Assembly: GCF_002575655.3 (NCBI RefSeq)
Contig: NC_053036.3
Span: forward strand, 643,644,736-643,708,735
Origin: Aegilops tauschii subsp. strangulata
Lineage: Eukaryota > Streptophyta > Magnoliopsida > Poales > Poaceae
Direction: 5' to 3'
DNA: 64,000 bases
The position numbers and the translations under genes are program-made. Shown one piece after another: positions 43,519 to 54,246 of this stretch. Every line of letters starts with the position of its first letter. Within the stretch, counting starts at the first letter, position 1. Under the pieces are notes generated by a model, which made no database searches, was not told the origin of the DNA, and was given only the letters and a program-made list of their open reading frames with translations.

Positions 43519-46170
43519 CTAGAAAAAAAACCTACGAAAAAAACCGGACAAAAATGGTGTGATCTCCTCTGTCTTTTGATGTACTTCTATCCCGGGGTAG
43601 AAGCTCAAGAGACCTAGATCATCCCTCTTGAAAATCTCCTTCATTTGTAACTTGAACTTTGCAATCACCTCTTCATCTGCTCCAGTAATCAATAGGTCGT
43701 CGACGTAGATGCCAACTAGTAGACGATCCCTTCCTTCACCTCTCTTGTACATTGCATGCTCTAGTGGGGCTTTCTCAAATCCAAGAGAAATCAATGTCCG
43801 ATCAAGTTTGATGTTCCACTCCCGATGTCCTTGCCATAGCCCATACAAGATTTTGTGTAACTTCAGTACCTTGTGCTCTTCTCCCTCTTTGATGAAACCC
43901 GGCGGTTGATTCACATACACATCTCCTTCTATCTCGCCATTCAAAAACGCGGAGTTTACATCCATGTGATGTATCTTCCATGATTCCTGAGCCGCGAGAG
44001 CGATGAGTAATCTCACCGACTCCATCTTTGCAATGAGAACGAACACTTCTTTGAAGTCCATACTTTCCTCTTGCACATACTCTTTGGCCACAAACCTCAC
44101 TTTGTGCTTCATGCACCCTTCAACATCTTTCCTGACCTTAAATTGCCACTTGAGCTCTATCGCCTTTTCATTGTTGGAAAGATCCACAAGCTCCCATGTA
44201 TTATTGTCATGGATCGACCCCAACTCTTCTTTCATAGCATGACACCATCGCCCACTCCCGTTCATCATTACCGGGTCAATCGTCCGAAGAGTATTCCTCA
44301 GATATGGGTGTAACACCGGCTGTAGATGTTTGGGTGTAGGTGGTGTCCTTTCCTCCACATGCGTTGTCGACGTCCCTGCTGGACTGTTCGGCAACACCGC
44401 AGCTGTAAATGAGCTCTTGCCCACACACAGGCCACCAGGCGAAACCCCATGCAGGCCACCAGGCAATGGGCCTTGCCCATCACCACCCGCGTTTTGGCTT
44501 CTGTCCTGGTCCAGCTCCTCTTCTGACCCGTCACATAGGTCTGTGTCCACAATACTGCTAGATAGACTAGATCCCTGGTTCGCTTCTCTCCCATCTGAAG
44601 ACTCCACTTTTGGTCCATCTTTTCTTTCTGGACCGTGCCCACTTTCTAGCCCACATATTAGACTTTCACATAGTAGTGACTTTCCTCCTGGTAGAGCTGT
44701 TGTACATGTCTTGTACGTGGTGTTCCTGCCTTGGGTTGCTGTTGTGCTACTACCATCGCCAGCAACTGGGCTGCCATGCGTGCTTGCTGAGAGTGACGCG
44801 GTGTGTGACACGATGCCTACGCTCACCACGCTATCTGACACGGTGTACACGACGCCGCTCCTTGTCGTGTCTGCCGCCATGTGCGCGCAATGCTCTCCTG
44901 GTCCGAGCGTAGTTCGTCCTGCGTCTCGCCTCGCCTGGCAATCTTTTGAACTGCTCTTTCGGTCGCAGCTAACCTCTTTTGGACGCACCACACAAAGACT
45001 ACCTCTCCATGGTCGTGCACATGCAGCGATCGCTGCATCCGATCCAGCGAAGTTAGCACTTAAGCCCGTAACTTCGACATAATCTTTGAAATCACCACCC
45101 ATGTCCGTAGCGTCGACACGAGTTTCCGAACCATAATCTTGAGAGCAAACTTTTTCTTCACGGAGCACGACTGTTTCTTTAGCCGACGCTTGAAGAACTG
45201 GATCCTTCGTATCCACGAGTTCGCACATCAACATCATGTCACTATCATCTTCTTGCTGGGCTATGAGCGCCTTCTGCTTCGGTGCTTCCTCGCAGTCAGC
45301 CTTGAAGTGGCCAAGGAGGCCACAGTTATAACACCTCACTTTCCTGATGTCAAACTTTCTCCTCGGTGGTGGTGCAGCCTCATCGTCTGAGTCGTCGTCC
45401 GAGTCGGCGAAGTTCTTTCTCGCCGAGCGCTGCTTTCCCTTCTTCTTGCTGCTGCTCGTGGATCCGCCTTGCTTTTTGAGGGCGATCCACTGCGCCTTTG
45501 TGAGCATCACAAGCTCGTCGTTCCTCCCGTCCCCAAGACTGTACCGCATCCGCTCATCGTGAGCCTTGTACCGTCCGACAAGATCGTCGATGGAGAGAGT
45601 CGCGAGATCGACGCACTGCTCGATCGCCGTGACAATTTGCAGGTACCGGGGAGGGGCTGCGCGCAAGAACCGCCGGACAACCGAGGCCTCCGTGAGGTTT
45701 TCTCCAAGCGCGCGGATCCGATTGACGAGAGTAGCCACCCGTGAAGCAAACGCATCCACGGACTCATCGTCGCCCATGACCAAAGTCTCGTAGTTCCTTA
45801 GGAGAGTTTGGAGATTGGCTTGCTTGACGCGGGTGTGTCCCTCAAACATGAGCTTCAGCGTATCCCACACCTCCTTCGCCGTTGCTTTGGCGATTAGGTG
45901 CTGGAGGACATCCATCGGCATCACCGAGTAAATCGCCGACGCCGCCTGCCGATCCTTCCGGTGCTCGGCTCCCTCCTTCTTGAAGGCGTCGCCTCCTGGG
46001 TCGACCGCGTCCCATAGCTCGTTGGCGCGGAGACCACACTCCATGAGGGCCTTCCACACCCCGAAGTTCTCGCGATCAAATCGTGGGTACGACGAACTCG
46101 CCGGAGCAGCAAATACTTTAGCCGCGCCGGAGTACTCCGCCAGCTGCTTGTTCTTCTTGTCGTCCGCCAT
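43519..46170 (-). CDS. Truncated copia gag-RT ORF, unit 2
   Basis: Same 883-residue product as unit 1 with no amino-acid difference that I could find. Its downstream LTR is at 46213-46690, and the host flank that follows carries G at the variant site in GAGCRGGATG (near 46770). Confidence 0.88.
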   Translation of the reverse strand: MADDKKNKQLAEYSGAAKVFAAPASSSYPRFDRENFGVWKALMECGLRANELWDAVDPGGDAFKKEGAEHRKDRQAASAIYSVMPMDVLQHLIAKATAKEVWDTLKLMFEGHTRVKQANLQTLLRNYETLVMGDDESVDAFASRVATLVNRIRALGENLTEASVVRRFLRAAPPRYLQIVTAIEQCVDLATLSIDDLVGRYKAHDERMRYSLGDGRNDELVMLTKAQWIALKKQGGSTSSSKKKGKQRSARKNFADSDDDSDDEAAPPPRRKFDIRKVRCYNCGLLGHFKADCEEAPKQKALIAQQEDDSDMMLMCELVDTKDPVLQASAKETVVLREEKVCSQDYGSETRVDATDMGGDFKDYVEVTGLSANFAGSDAAIAACARPWRGSLCVVRPKEVSCDRKSSSKDCQARRDAGRTTLGPGEHCAHMAADTTRSGVVYTVSDSVVSVGIVSHTASLSASTHGSPVAGDGSSTTATQGRNTTYKTCTTALPGGKSLLCESLICGLESGHGPERKDGPKVESSDGREANQGSSLSSSIVDTDLCDGSEEELDQDRSQNAGGDGQGPLPGGLHGVSPGGLCVGKSSFTAAVLPNSPAGTSTTHVEERTPPTPKHLQPVLHPYLRNTLRTIDPVMMNGSGRWCHAMKEELGSIHDNNTWELVDLSNNEKAIELKWQFKVRKDVEGCMKHKVRFVAKEYVQEESMDFKEVFVLIAKMESVRLLIALAAQESWKIHHMDVNSAFLNGEIEGDVYVNQPPGFIKEGEEHKVLKLHKILYGLWQGHREWNIKLDRTLISLGFEKAPLEHAMYKRGEGRDRLLVGIYVDDLLITGADEEVIAKFKLQMKEIFKRDDLGLLSFYPGIEVHQKTEEITPFLSGFFRRFFF

Positions 46171-46212
46171 GATCCTCCGTTACTAGAAGATCAACCTTGC
46201 TCTGATACCAAT

Positions 46213-46690
46213 TGTTGGCCCAGTCCCGACGCCGAGTACTTCCGGTGACGGCAATATGACTGACGACGAACGACGATGACGAACGAAGCTCACTGACGAA
46301 CTCGACGAAGTGCTTTTACGTCGAGGTGCACCGCAACACAAAGCTAGCCTCCTGCTAGTTTATCTCCAATCGATTCTTCCTGACGTGTACTAGTACTAAG
46401 CACTAGCACCTCTAGCCGGGACACAATACGAGCACGTACGCACACTTGATCGATCTGTACTTTGATCGACTCGGCGCAGGCTACGTACACGAACACTTGA
46501 TCGATTTGGATGGCCACAGGACCGTATCGGTCCTGAACTTTCTTTGTATTGATTTGATCTTGATCGGTACAAAGATTACAAGTGATGGTTCCATATATAC
46601 ACTAGTATAGCTAGCCTATACATAAACCTATTAGGTGACTGACTCCTAGTCCGAGCCGGCTAGGAGACGGAGACGTGTTTAACTCCAACA
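46213..46690 (-). repeat. LTR of array unit 2
   Basis: 478 bp; identical by eye to the unit 1 LTR. Confidence 0.92.
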
Positions 46691-47094
46691 ATCACGCAGG
46701 CCGGTCACGAAGGAGGGGAGGCGACCGTGATGGCTTGAGAAGGAGGACGGCGTGGGCGTGAGGAGGAGCGGGATGTGGATGGTCGGGGCGGAGCGGAGGA
46801 GGGCTGCGGGCGTGCGGCGGCGGCTAAGGAGGCGGGGAACCCTAGACAAAAGATTGAGGAAGGTCGGCGGCGGCGATCCCGTACCTCGTCGGCGACGAGA
46901 TATGACGTGACCCCTACGTCCGCTGCGGCGATCCCGTACGTATGCGCCAGCGAGATCACACGAGATCCGGTAGCGTCTTCTCGATCGCAAGACGGCGGCG
47001 CGGTCTCCTTGAGGGGATCGATAAGACTGTTTTTTTTTCGGGATGTTTTTTGACTCTGTGCGTGAGCTGGGGAGGGGGCGGGACCAAAAAAAAC

Positions 47095-49746
47095 CTAGAA
47101 AAAAAACCTACGAAAAAAACCGGACAAAAATGGTGTGATCTCCTCTGTCTTTTGATGTACTTCTATCCCGGGGTAGAAGCTCAAGAGACCTAGATCATCC
47201 CTCTTGAAAATCTCCTTCATTTGTAACTTGAACTTTGCAATCACCTCTTCATCTGCTCCAGTAATCAATAGGTCGTCGACGTAGATGCCAACTAGTAGAC
47301 GATCCCTTCCTTCACCTCTCTTGTACATTGCATGCTCTAGTGGGGCTTTCTCAAATCCAAGAGAAATCAATGTCCGATCAAGTTTGATGTTCCACTCCCG
47401 ATGTCCTTGCCATAGCCCATACAAGATTTTGTGTAACTTCAGTACCTTGTGCTCTTCTCCCTCTTTGATGAAACCCGGCGGTTGATTCACATACACATCT
47501 CCTTCTATCTCGCCATTCAAAAACGCGGAGTTTACATCCATGTGATGTATCTTCCATGATTCCTGAGCCGCGAGAGCGATGAGTAATCTCACCGACTCCA
47601 TCTTTGCAATGAGAACGAACACTTCTTTGAAGTCCATACTTTCCTCTTGCACATACTCTTTGGCCACAAACCTCACTTTGTGCTTCATGCACCCTTCAAC
47701 ATCTTTCCTGACCTTAAATTGCCACTTGAGCTCTATCGCCTTTTCATTGTTGGAAAGATCCACAAGCTCCCATGTATTATTGTCATGGATCGACCCCAAC
47801 TCTTCTTTCATAGCATGACACCATCGCCCACTCCCGTTCATCATTACCGGGTCAATCGTCCGAAGAGTATTCCTCAGATATGGGTGTAACACCGGCTGTA
47901 GATGTTTGGGTGTAGGTGGTGTCCTTTCCTCCACATGCGTTGTCGACGTCCCTGCTGGACTGTTCGGCAACACCGCAGCTGTAAATGAGCTCTTGCCCAC
48001 ACACAGGCCACCAGGCGAAACCCCATGCAGGCCACCAGGCAATGGGCCTTGCCCATCACCACCCGCGTTTTGGCTTCTGTCCTGGTCCAGCTCCTCTTCT
48101 GACCCGTCACATAGGTCTGTGTCCACAATACTGCTAGATAGACTAGATCCCTGGTTCGCTTCTCTCCCATCTGAAGACTCCACTTTTGGTCCATCTTTTC
48201 TTTCTGGACCGTGCCCACTTTCTAGCCCACATATTAGACTTTCACATAGTAGTGACTTTCCTCCTGGTAGAGCTGTTGTACATGTCTTGTACGTGGTGTT
48301 CCTGCCTTGGGTTGCTGTTGTGCTACTACCATCGCCAGCAACTGGGCTGCCATGCGTGCTTGCTGAGAGTGACGCGGTGTGTGACACGATGCCTACGCTC
48401 ACCACGCTATCTGACACGGTGTACACGACGCCGCTCCTTGTCGTGTCTGCCGCCATGTGCGCGCAATGCTCTCCTGGTCCGAGCGTAGTTCGTCCTGCGT
48501 CTCGCCTCGCCTGGCAATCTTTTGAACTGCTCTTTCGGTCGCAGCTAACCTCTTTTGGACGCACCACACAAAGACTACCTCTCCATGGTCGTGCACATGC
48601 AGCGATCGCTGCATCCGATCCAGCGAAGTTAGCACTTAAGCCCGTAACTTCGACATAATCTTTGAAATCACCACCCATGTCCGTAGCGTCGACACGAGTT
48701 TCCGAACCATAATCTTGAGAGCAAACTTTTTCTTCACGGAGCACGACTGTTTCTTTAGCCGACGCTTGAAGAACTGGATCCTTCGTATCCACGAGTTCGC
48801 ACATCAACATCATGTCACTATCATCTTCTTGCTGGGCTATGAGCGCCTTCTGCTTCGGTGCTTCCTCGCAGTCAGCCTTGAAGTGGCCAAGGAGGCCACA
48901 GTTATAACACCTCACTTTCCTGATGTCAAACTTTCTCCTCGGTGGTGGTGCAGCCTCATCGTCTGAGTCGTCGTCCGAGTCGGCGAAGTTCTTTCTCGCC
49001 GAGCGCTGCTTTCCCTTCTTCTTGCTGCTGCTCGTGGATCCGCCTTGCTTTTTGAGGGCGATCCACTGCGCCTTTGTGAGCATCACAAGCTCGTCGTTCC
49101 TCCCGTCCCCAAGACTGTACCGCATCCGCTCATCGTGAGCCTTGTACCGTCCGACAAGATCGTCGATGGAGAGAGTCGCGAGATCGACGCACTGCTCGAT
49201 CGCCGTGACAATTTGCAGGTACCGGGGAGGGGCTGCGCGCAAGAACCGCCGGACAACCGAGGCCTCCGTGAGGTTTTCTCCAAGCGCGCGGATCCGATTG
49301 ACGAGAGTAGCCACCCGTGAAGCAAACGCATCCACGGACTCATCGTCGCCCATGACCAAAGTCTCGTAGTTCCTTAGGAGAGTTTGGAGATTGGCTTGCT
49401 TGACGCGGGTGTGTCCCTCAAACATGAGCTTCAGCGTATCCCACACCTCCTTCGCCGTTGCTTTGGCGATTAGGTGCTGGAGGACATCCATCGGCATCAC
49501 CGAGTAAATCGCCGACGCCGCCTGCCGATCCTTCCGGTGCTCGGCTCCCTCCTTCTTGAAGGCGTCGCCTCCTGGGTCGACCGCGTCCCATAGCTCGTTG
49601 GCGCGGAGACCACACTCCATGAGGGCCTTCCACACCCCGAAGTTCTCGCGATCAAATCGTGGGTACGACGAACTCGCCGGAGCAGCAAATACTTTAGCCG
49701 CGCCGGAGTACTCCGCCAGCTGCTTGTTCTTCTTGTCGTCCGCCAT
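47095..49746 (-). CDS. Truncated copia gag-RT ORF, unit 3
   Basis: Same product as unit 1. Its LTR is at 49789-50266, and the flank that follows carries A at the GAGCRGGATG site (near 50346), the same state as after unit 1. Confidence 0.88.
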   Translation of the reverse strand: MADDKKNKQLAEYSGAAKVFAAPASSSYPRFDRENFGVWKALMECGLRANELWDAVDPGGDAFKKEGAEHRKDRQAASAIYSVMPMDVLQHLIAKATAKEVWDTLKLMFEGHTRVKQANLQTLLRNYETLVMGDDESVDAFASRVATLVNRIRALGENLTEASVVRRFLRAAPPRYLQIVTAIEQCVDLATLSIDDLVGRYKAHDERMRYSLGDGRNDELVMLTKAQWIALKKQGGSTSSSKKKGKQRSARKNFADSDDDSDDEAAPPPRRKFDIRKVRCYNCGLLGHFKADCEEAPKQKALIAQQEDDSDMMLMCELVDTKDPVLQASAKETVVLREEKVCSQDYGSETRVDATDMGGDFKDYVEVTGLSANFAGSDAAIAACARPWRGSLCVVRPKEVSCDRKSSSKDCQARRDAGRTTLGPGEHCAHMAADTTRSGVVYTVSDSVVSVGIVSHTASLSASTHGSPVAGDGSSTTATQGRNTTYKTCTTALPGGKSLLCESLICGLESGHGPERKDGPKVESSDGREANQGSSLSSSIVDTDLCDGSEEELDQDRSQNAGGDGQGPLPGGLHGVSPGGLCVGKSSFTAAVLPNSPAGTSTTHVEERTPPTPKHLQPVLHPYLRNTLRTIDPVMMNGSGRWCHAMKEELGSIHDNNTWELVDLSNNEKAIELKWQFKVRKDVEGCMKHKVRFVAKEYVQEESMDFKEVFVLIAKMESVRLLIALAAQESWKIHHMDVNSAFLNGEIEGDVYVNQPPGFIKEGEEHKVLKLHKILYGLWQGHREWNIKLDRTLISLGFEKAPLEHAMYKRGEGRDRLLVGIYVDDLLITGADEEVIAKFKLQMKEIFKRDDLGLLSFYPGIEVHQKTEEITPFLSGFFRRFFF

Positions 49747-49788
49747 GATCCTCCGTTACTAGAAGATCAACCTTGCTCTGATACCAAT

Positions 49789-50266
49789 TGTTGGCCCAGT
49801 CCCGACGCCGAGTACTTCCGGTGACGGCAATATGACTGACGACGAACGACGATGACGAACGAAGCTCACTGACGAACTCGACGAAGTGCTTTTACGTCGA
49901 GGTGCACCGCAACACAAAGCTAGCCTCCTGCTAGTTTATCTCCAATCGATTCTTCCTGACGTGTACTAGTACTAAGCACTAGCACCTCTAGCCGGGACAC
50001 AATACGAGCACGTACGCACACTTGATCGATCTGTACTTTGATCGACTCGGCGCAGGCTACGTACACGAACACTTGATCGATTTGGATGGCCACAGGACCG
50101 TATCGGTCCTGAACTTTCTTTGTATTGATTTGATCTTGATCGGTACAAAGATTACAAGTGATGGTTCCATATATACACTAGTATAGCTAGCCTATACATA
50201 AACCTATTAGGTGACTGACTCCTAGTCCGAGCCGGCTAGGAGACGGAGACGTGTTTAACTCCAACA
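49789..50266 (-). repeat. LTR of array unit 3
   Basis: 478 bp; identical by eye to the unit 1 LTR. Confidence 0.92.
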
Positions 50267-50670
50267 ATCACGCAGGCCGGTCACGAAGGAGGGGAGGCGA
50301 CCGTGATGGCTTGAGAAGGAGGACGGCGTGGGCGTGAGGAGGAGCAGGATGTGGATGGTCGGGGCGGAGCGGAGGAGGGCTGCGGGCGTGCGGCGGCGGC
50401 TAAGGAGGCGGGGAACCCTAGACAAAAGATTGAGGAAGGTCGGCGGCGGCGATCCCGTACCTCGTCGGCGACGAGATATGACGTGACCCCTACGTCCGCT
50501 GCGGCGATCCCGTACGTATGCGCCAGCGAGATCACACGAGATCCGGTAGCGTCTTCTCGATCGCAAGACGGCGGCGCGGTCTCCTTGAGGGGATCGATAA
50601 GACTGTTTTTTTTTCGGGATGTTTTTTGACTCTGTGCGTGAGCTGGGGAGGGGGCGGGACCAAAAAAAAC

Positions 50671-53322
50671 CTAGAAAAAAAACCTACGAAAAAAACCGGA
50701 CAAAAATGGTGTGATCTCCTCTGTCTTTTGATGTACTTCTATCCCGGGGTAGAAGCTCAAGAGACCTAGATCATCCCTCTTGAAAATCTCCTTCATTTGT
50801 AACTTGAACTTTGCAATCACCTCTTCATCTGCTCCAGTAATCAATAGGTCGTCGACGTAGATGCCAACTAGTAGACGATCCCTTCCTTCACCTCTCTTGT
50901 ACATTGCATGCTCTAGTGGGGCTTTCTCAAATCCAAGAGAAATCAATGTCCGATCAAGTTTGATGTTCCACTCCCGATGTCCTTGCCATAGCCCATACAA
51001 GATTTTGTGTAACTTCAGTACCTTGTGCTCTTCTCCCTCTTTGATGAAACCCGGCGGTTGATTCACATACACATCTCCTTCTATCTCGCCATTCAAAAAC
51101 GCGGAGTTTACATCCATGTGATGTATCTTCCATGATTCCTGAGCCGCGAGAGCGATGAGTAATCTCACCGACTCCATCTTTGCAATGAGAACGAACACTT
51201 CTTTGAAGTCCATACTTTCCTCTTGCACATACTCTTTGGCCACAAACCTCACTTTGTGCTTCATGCACCCTTCAACATCTTTCCTGACCTTAAATTGCCA
51301 CTTGAGCTCTATCGCCTTTTCATTGTTGGAAAGATCCACAAGCTCCCATGTATTATTGTCATGGATCGACCCCAACTCTTCTTTCATAGCATGACACCAT
51401 CGCCCACTCCCGTTCATCATTACCGGGTCAATCGTCCGAAGAGTATTCCTCAGATATGGGTGTAACACCGGCTGTAGATGTTTGGGTGTAGGTGGTGTCC
51501 TTTCCTCCACATGCGTTGTCGACGTCCCTGCTGGACTGTTCGGCAACACCGCAGCTGTAAATGAGCTCTTGCCCACACACAGGCCACCAGGCGAAACCCC
51601 ATGCAGGCCACCAGGCAATGGGCCTTGCCCATCACCACCCGCGTTTTGGCTTCTGTCCTGGTCCAGCTCCTCTTCTGACCCGTCACATAGGTCTGTGTCC
51701 ACAATACTGCTAGATAGACTAGATCCCTGGTTCGCTTCTCTCCCATCTGAAGACTCCACTTTTGGTCCATCTTTTCTTTCTGGACCGTGCCCACTTTCTA
51801 GCCCACATATTAGACTTTCACATAGTAGTGACTTTCCTCCTGGTAGAGCTGTTGTACATGTCTTGTACGTGGTGTTCCTGCCTTGGGTTGCTGTTGTGCT
51901 ACTACCATCGCCAGCAACTGGGCTGCCATGCGTGCTTGCTGAGAGTGACGCGGTGTGTGACACGATGCCTACGCTCACCACGCTATCTGACACGGTGTAC
52001 ACGACGCCGCTCCTTGTCGTGTCTGCCGCCATGTGCGCGCAATGCTCTCCTGGTCCGAGCGTAGTTCGTCCTGCGTCTCGCCTCGCCTGGCAATCTTTTG
52101 AACTGCTCTTTCGGTCGCAGCTAACCTCTTTTGGACGCACCACACAAAGACTACCTCTCCATGGTCGTGCACATGCAGCGATCGCTGCATCCGATCCAGC
52201 GAAGTTAGCACTTAAGCCCGTAACTTCGACATAATCTTTGAAATCACCACCCATGTCCGTAGCGTCGACACGAGTTTCCGAACCATAATCTTGAGAGCAA
52301 ACTTTTTCTTCACGGAGCACGACTGTTTCTTTAGCCGACGCTTGAAGAACTGGATCCTTCGTATCCACGAGTTCGCACATCAACATCATGTCACTATCAT
52401 CTTCTTGCTGGGCTATGAGCGCCTTCTGCTTCGGTGCTTCCTCGCAGTCAGCCTTGAAGTGGCCAAGGAGGCCACAGTTATAACACCTCACTTTCCTGAT
52501 GTCAAACTTTCTCCTCGGTGGTGGTGCAGCCTCATCGTCTGAGTCGTCGTCCGAGTCGGCGAAGTTCTTTCTCGCCGAGCGCTGCTTTCCCTTCTTCTTG
52601 CTGCTGCTCGTGGATCCGCCTTGCTTTTTGAGGGCGATCCACTGCGCCTTTGTGAGCATCACAAGCTCGTCGTTCCTCCCGTCCCCAAGACTGTACCGCA
52701 TCCGCTCATCGTGAGCCTTGTACCGTCCGACAAGATCGTCGATGGAGAGAGTCGCGAGATCGACGCACTGCTCGATCGCCGTGACAATTTGCAGGTACCG
52801 GGGAGGGGCTGCGCGCAAGAACCGCCGGACAACCGAGGCCTCCATGAGGTTTTCTCCAAGCGCGCGGATCCGATTGACGAGAGTAGCCACCCGTGAAGCA
52901 AACGCATCCACGGACTCATCGTCGCCCATGACCAAAGTCTCGTAGTTCCTTAGGAGAGTTTGGAGATTGGCTTGCTTGACGCGGGTGTGTCCCTCAAACA
53001 TGAGCTTCAGCGTATCCCACACCTCCTTCGCCGTTGCTTTGGCGATTAGGTGCTGGAGGACATCCATCGGCATCACCGAGTAAATCGCCGACGCCGCCTG
53101 CCGATCCTTCCGGTGCTCGGCTCCCTCCTTCTTGAAGGCGTCGCCTCCTGGGTCGACCGCGTCCCATAGCTCGTTGGCGCGGAGACCACACTCCATGAGG
53201 GCCTTCCACACCCCGAAGTTCTCGCGATCAAATCGTGGGTACGACGAACTCGCCGGAGCAGCAAATACTTTAGCCGCGCCGGAGTACTCCGCCAGCTGCT
53301 TGTTCTTCTTGTCGTCCGCCAT
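50671..53322 (-). CDS. Truncated copia gag-RT ORF, unit 4
   Basis: Same product except one Gag residue: Thr to Met in ENLTEAS (plus-strand G to A near 52844, CTCCATGAG). This is the only coding variant I saw among the five units. Its LTR is at 53365-53842, and the flank carries G at the GAGCRGGATG site, the same state as after unit 2. Confidence 0.88.
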   Translation of the reverse strand: MADDKKNKQLAEYSGAAKVFAAPASSSYPRFDRENFGVWKALMECGLRANELWDAVDPGGDAFKKEGAEHRKDRQAASAIYSVMPMDVLQHLIAKATAKEVWDTLKLMFEGHTRVKQANLQTLLRNYETLVMGDDESVDAFASRVATLVNRIRALGENLMEASVVRRFLRAAPPRYLQIVTAIEQCVDLATLSIDDLVGRYKAHDERMRYSLGDGRNDELVMLTKAQWIALKKQGGSTSSSKKKGKQRSARKNFADSDDDSDDEAAPPPRRKFDIRKVRCYNCGLLGHFKADCEEAPKQKALIAQQEDDSDMMLMCELVDTKDPVLQASAKETVVLREEKVCSQDYGSETRVDATDMGGDFKDYVEVTGLSANFAGSDAAIAACARPWRGSLCVVRPKEVSCDRKSSSKDCQARRDAGRTTLGPGEHCAHMAADTTRSGVVYTVSDSVVSVGIVSHTASLSASTHGSPVAGDGSSTTATQGRNTTYKTCTTALPGGKSLLCESLICGLESGHGPERKDGPKVESSDGREANQGSSLSSSIVDTDLCDGSEEELDQDRSQNAGGDGQGPLPGGLHGVSPGGLCVGKSSFTAAVLPNSPAGTSTTHVEERTPPTPKHLQPVLHPYLRNTLRTIDPVMMNGSGRWCHAMKEELGSIHDNNTWELVDLSNNEKAIELKWQFKVRKDVEGCMKHKVRFVAKEYVQEESMDFKEVFVLIAKMESVRLLIALAAQESWKIHHMDVNSAFLNGEIEGDVYVNQPPGFIKEGEEHKVLKLHKILYGLWQGHREWNIKLDRTLISLGFEKAPLEHAMYKRGEGRDRLLVGIYVDDLLITGADEEVIAKFKLQMKEIFKRDDLGLLSFYPGIEVHQKTEEITPFLSGFFRRFFF

Positions 53323-53364
53323 GATCCTCCGTTACTAGAAGATCAACCTTGCTCTGATACCAAT

Positions 53365-53842
53365 TGTTGGCCCAGTCCCGACGCCGAGTACTTCCGGTGA
53401 CGGCAATATGACTGACGACGAACGACGATGACGAACGAAGCTCACTGACGAACTCGACGAAGTGCTTTTACGTCGAGGTGCACCGCAACACAAAGCTAGC
53501 CTCCTGCTAGTTTATCTCCAATCGATTCTTCCTGACGTGTACTAGTACTAAGCACTAGCACCTCTAGCCGGGACACAATACGAGCACGTACGCACACTTG
53601 ATCGATCTGTACTTTGATCGACTCGGCGCAGGCTACGTACACGAACACTTGATCGATTTGGATGGCCACAGGACCGTATCGGTCCTGAACTTTCTTTGTA
53701 TTGATTTGATCTTGATCGGTACAAAGATTACAAGTGATGGTTCCATATATACACTAGTATAGCTAGCCTATACATAAACCTATTAGGTGACTGACTCCTA
53801 GTCCGAGCCGGCTAGGAGACGGAGACGTGTTTAACTCCAACA
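53365..53842 (-). repeat. LTR of array unit 4
   Basis: 478 bp; identical by eye to the unit 1 LTR. Confidence 0.92.
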
Positions 53843-54246
53843 ATCACGCAGGCCGGTCACGAAGGAGGGGAGGCGACCGTGATGGCTTGAGAAGGAGGAC
53901 GGCGTGGGCGTGAGGAGGAGCGGGATGTGGATGGTCGGGGCGGAGCGGAGGAGGGCTGCGGGCGTGCGGCGGCGGCTAAGGAGGCGGGGAACCCTAGACA
54001 AAAGATTGAGGAAGGTCGGCGGCGGCGATCCCGTACCTCGTCGGCGACGAGATATGACGTGACCCCTACGTCCGCTGCGGCGATCCCGTACGTATGCGCC
54101 AGCGAGATCACACGAGATCCGGTAGCGTCTTCTCGATCGCAAGACGGCGGCGCGGTCTCCTTGAGGGGATCGATAAGACTGTTTTTTTTTCGGGATGTTT
54201 TTTGACTCTGTGCGTGAGCTGGGGAGGGGGCGGGACCAAAAAAAAC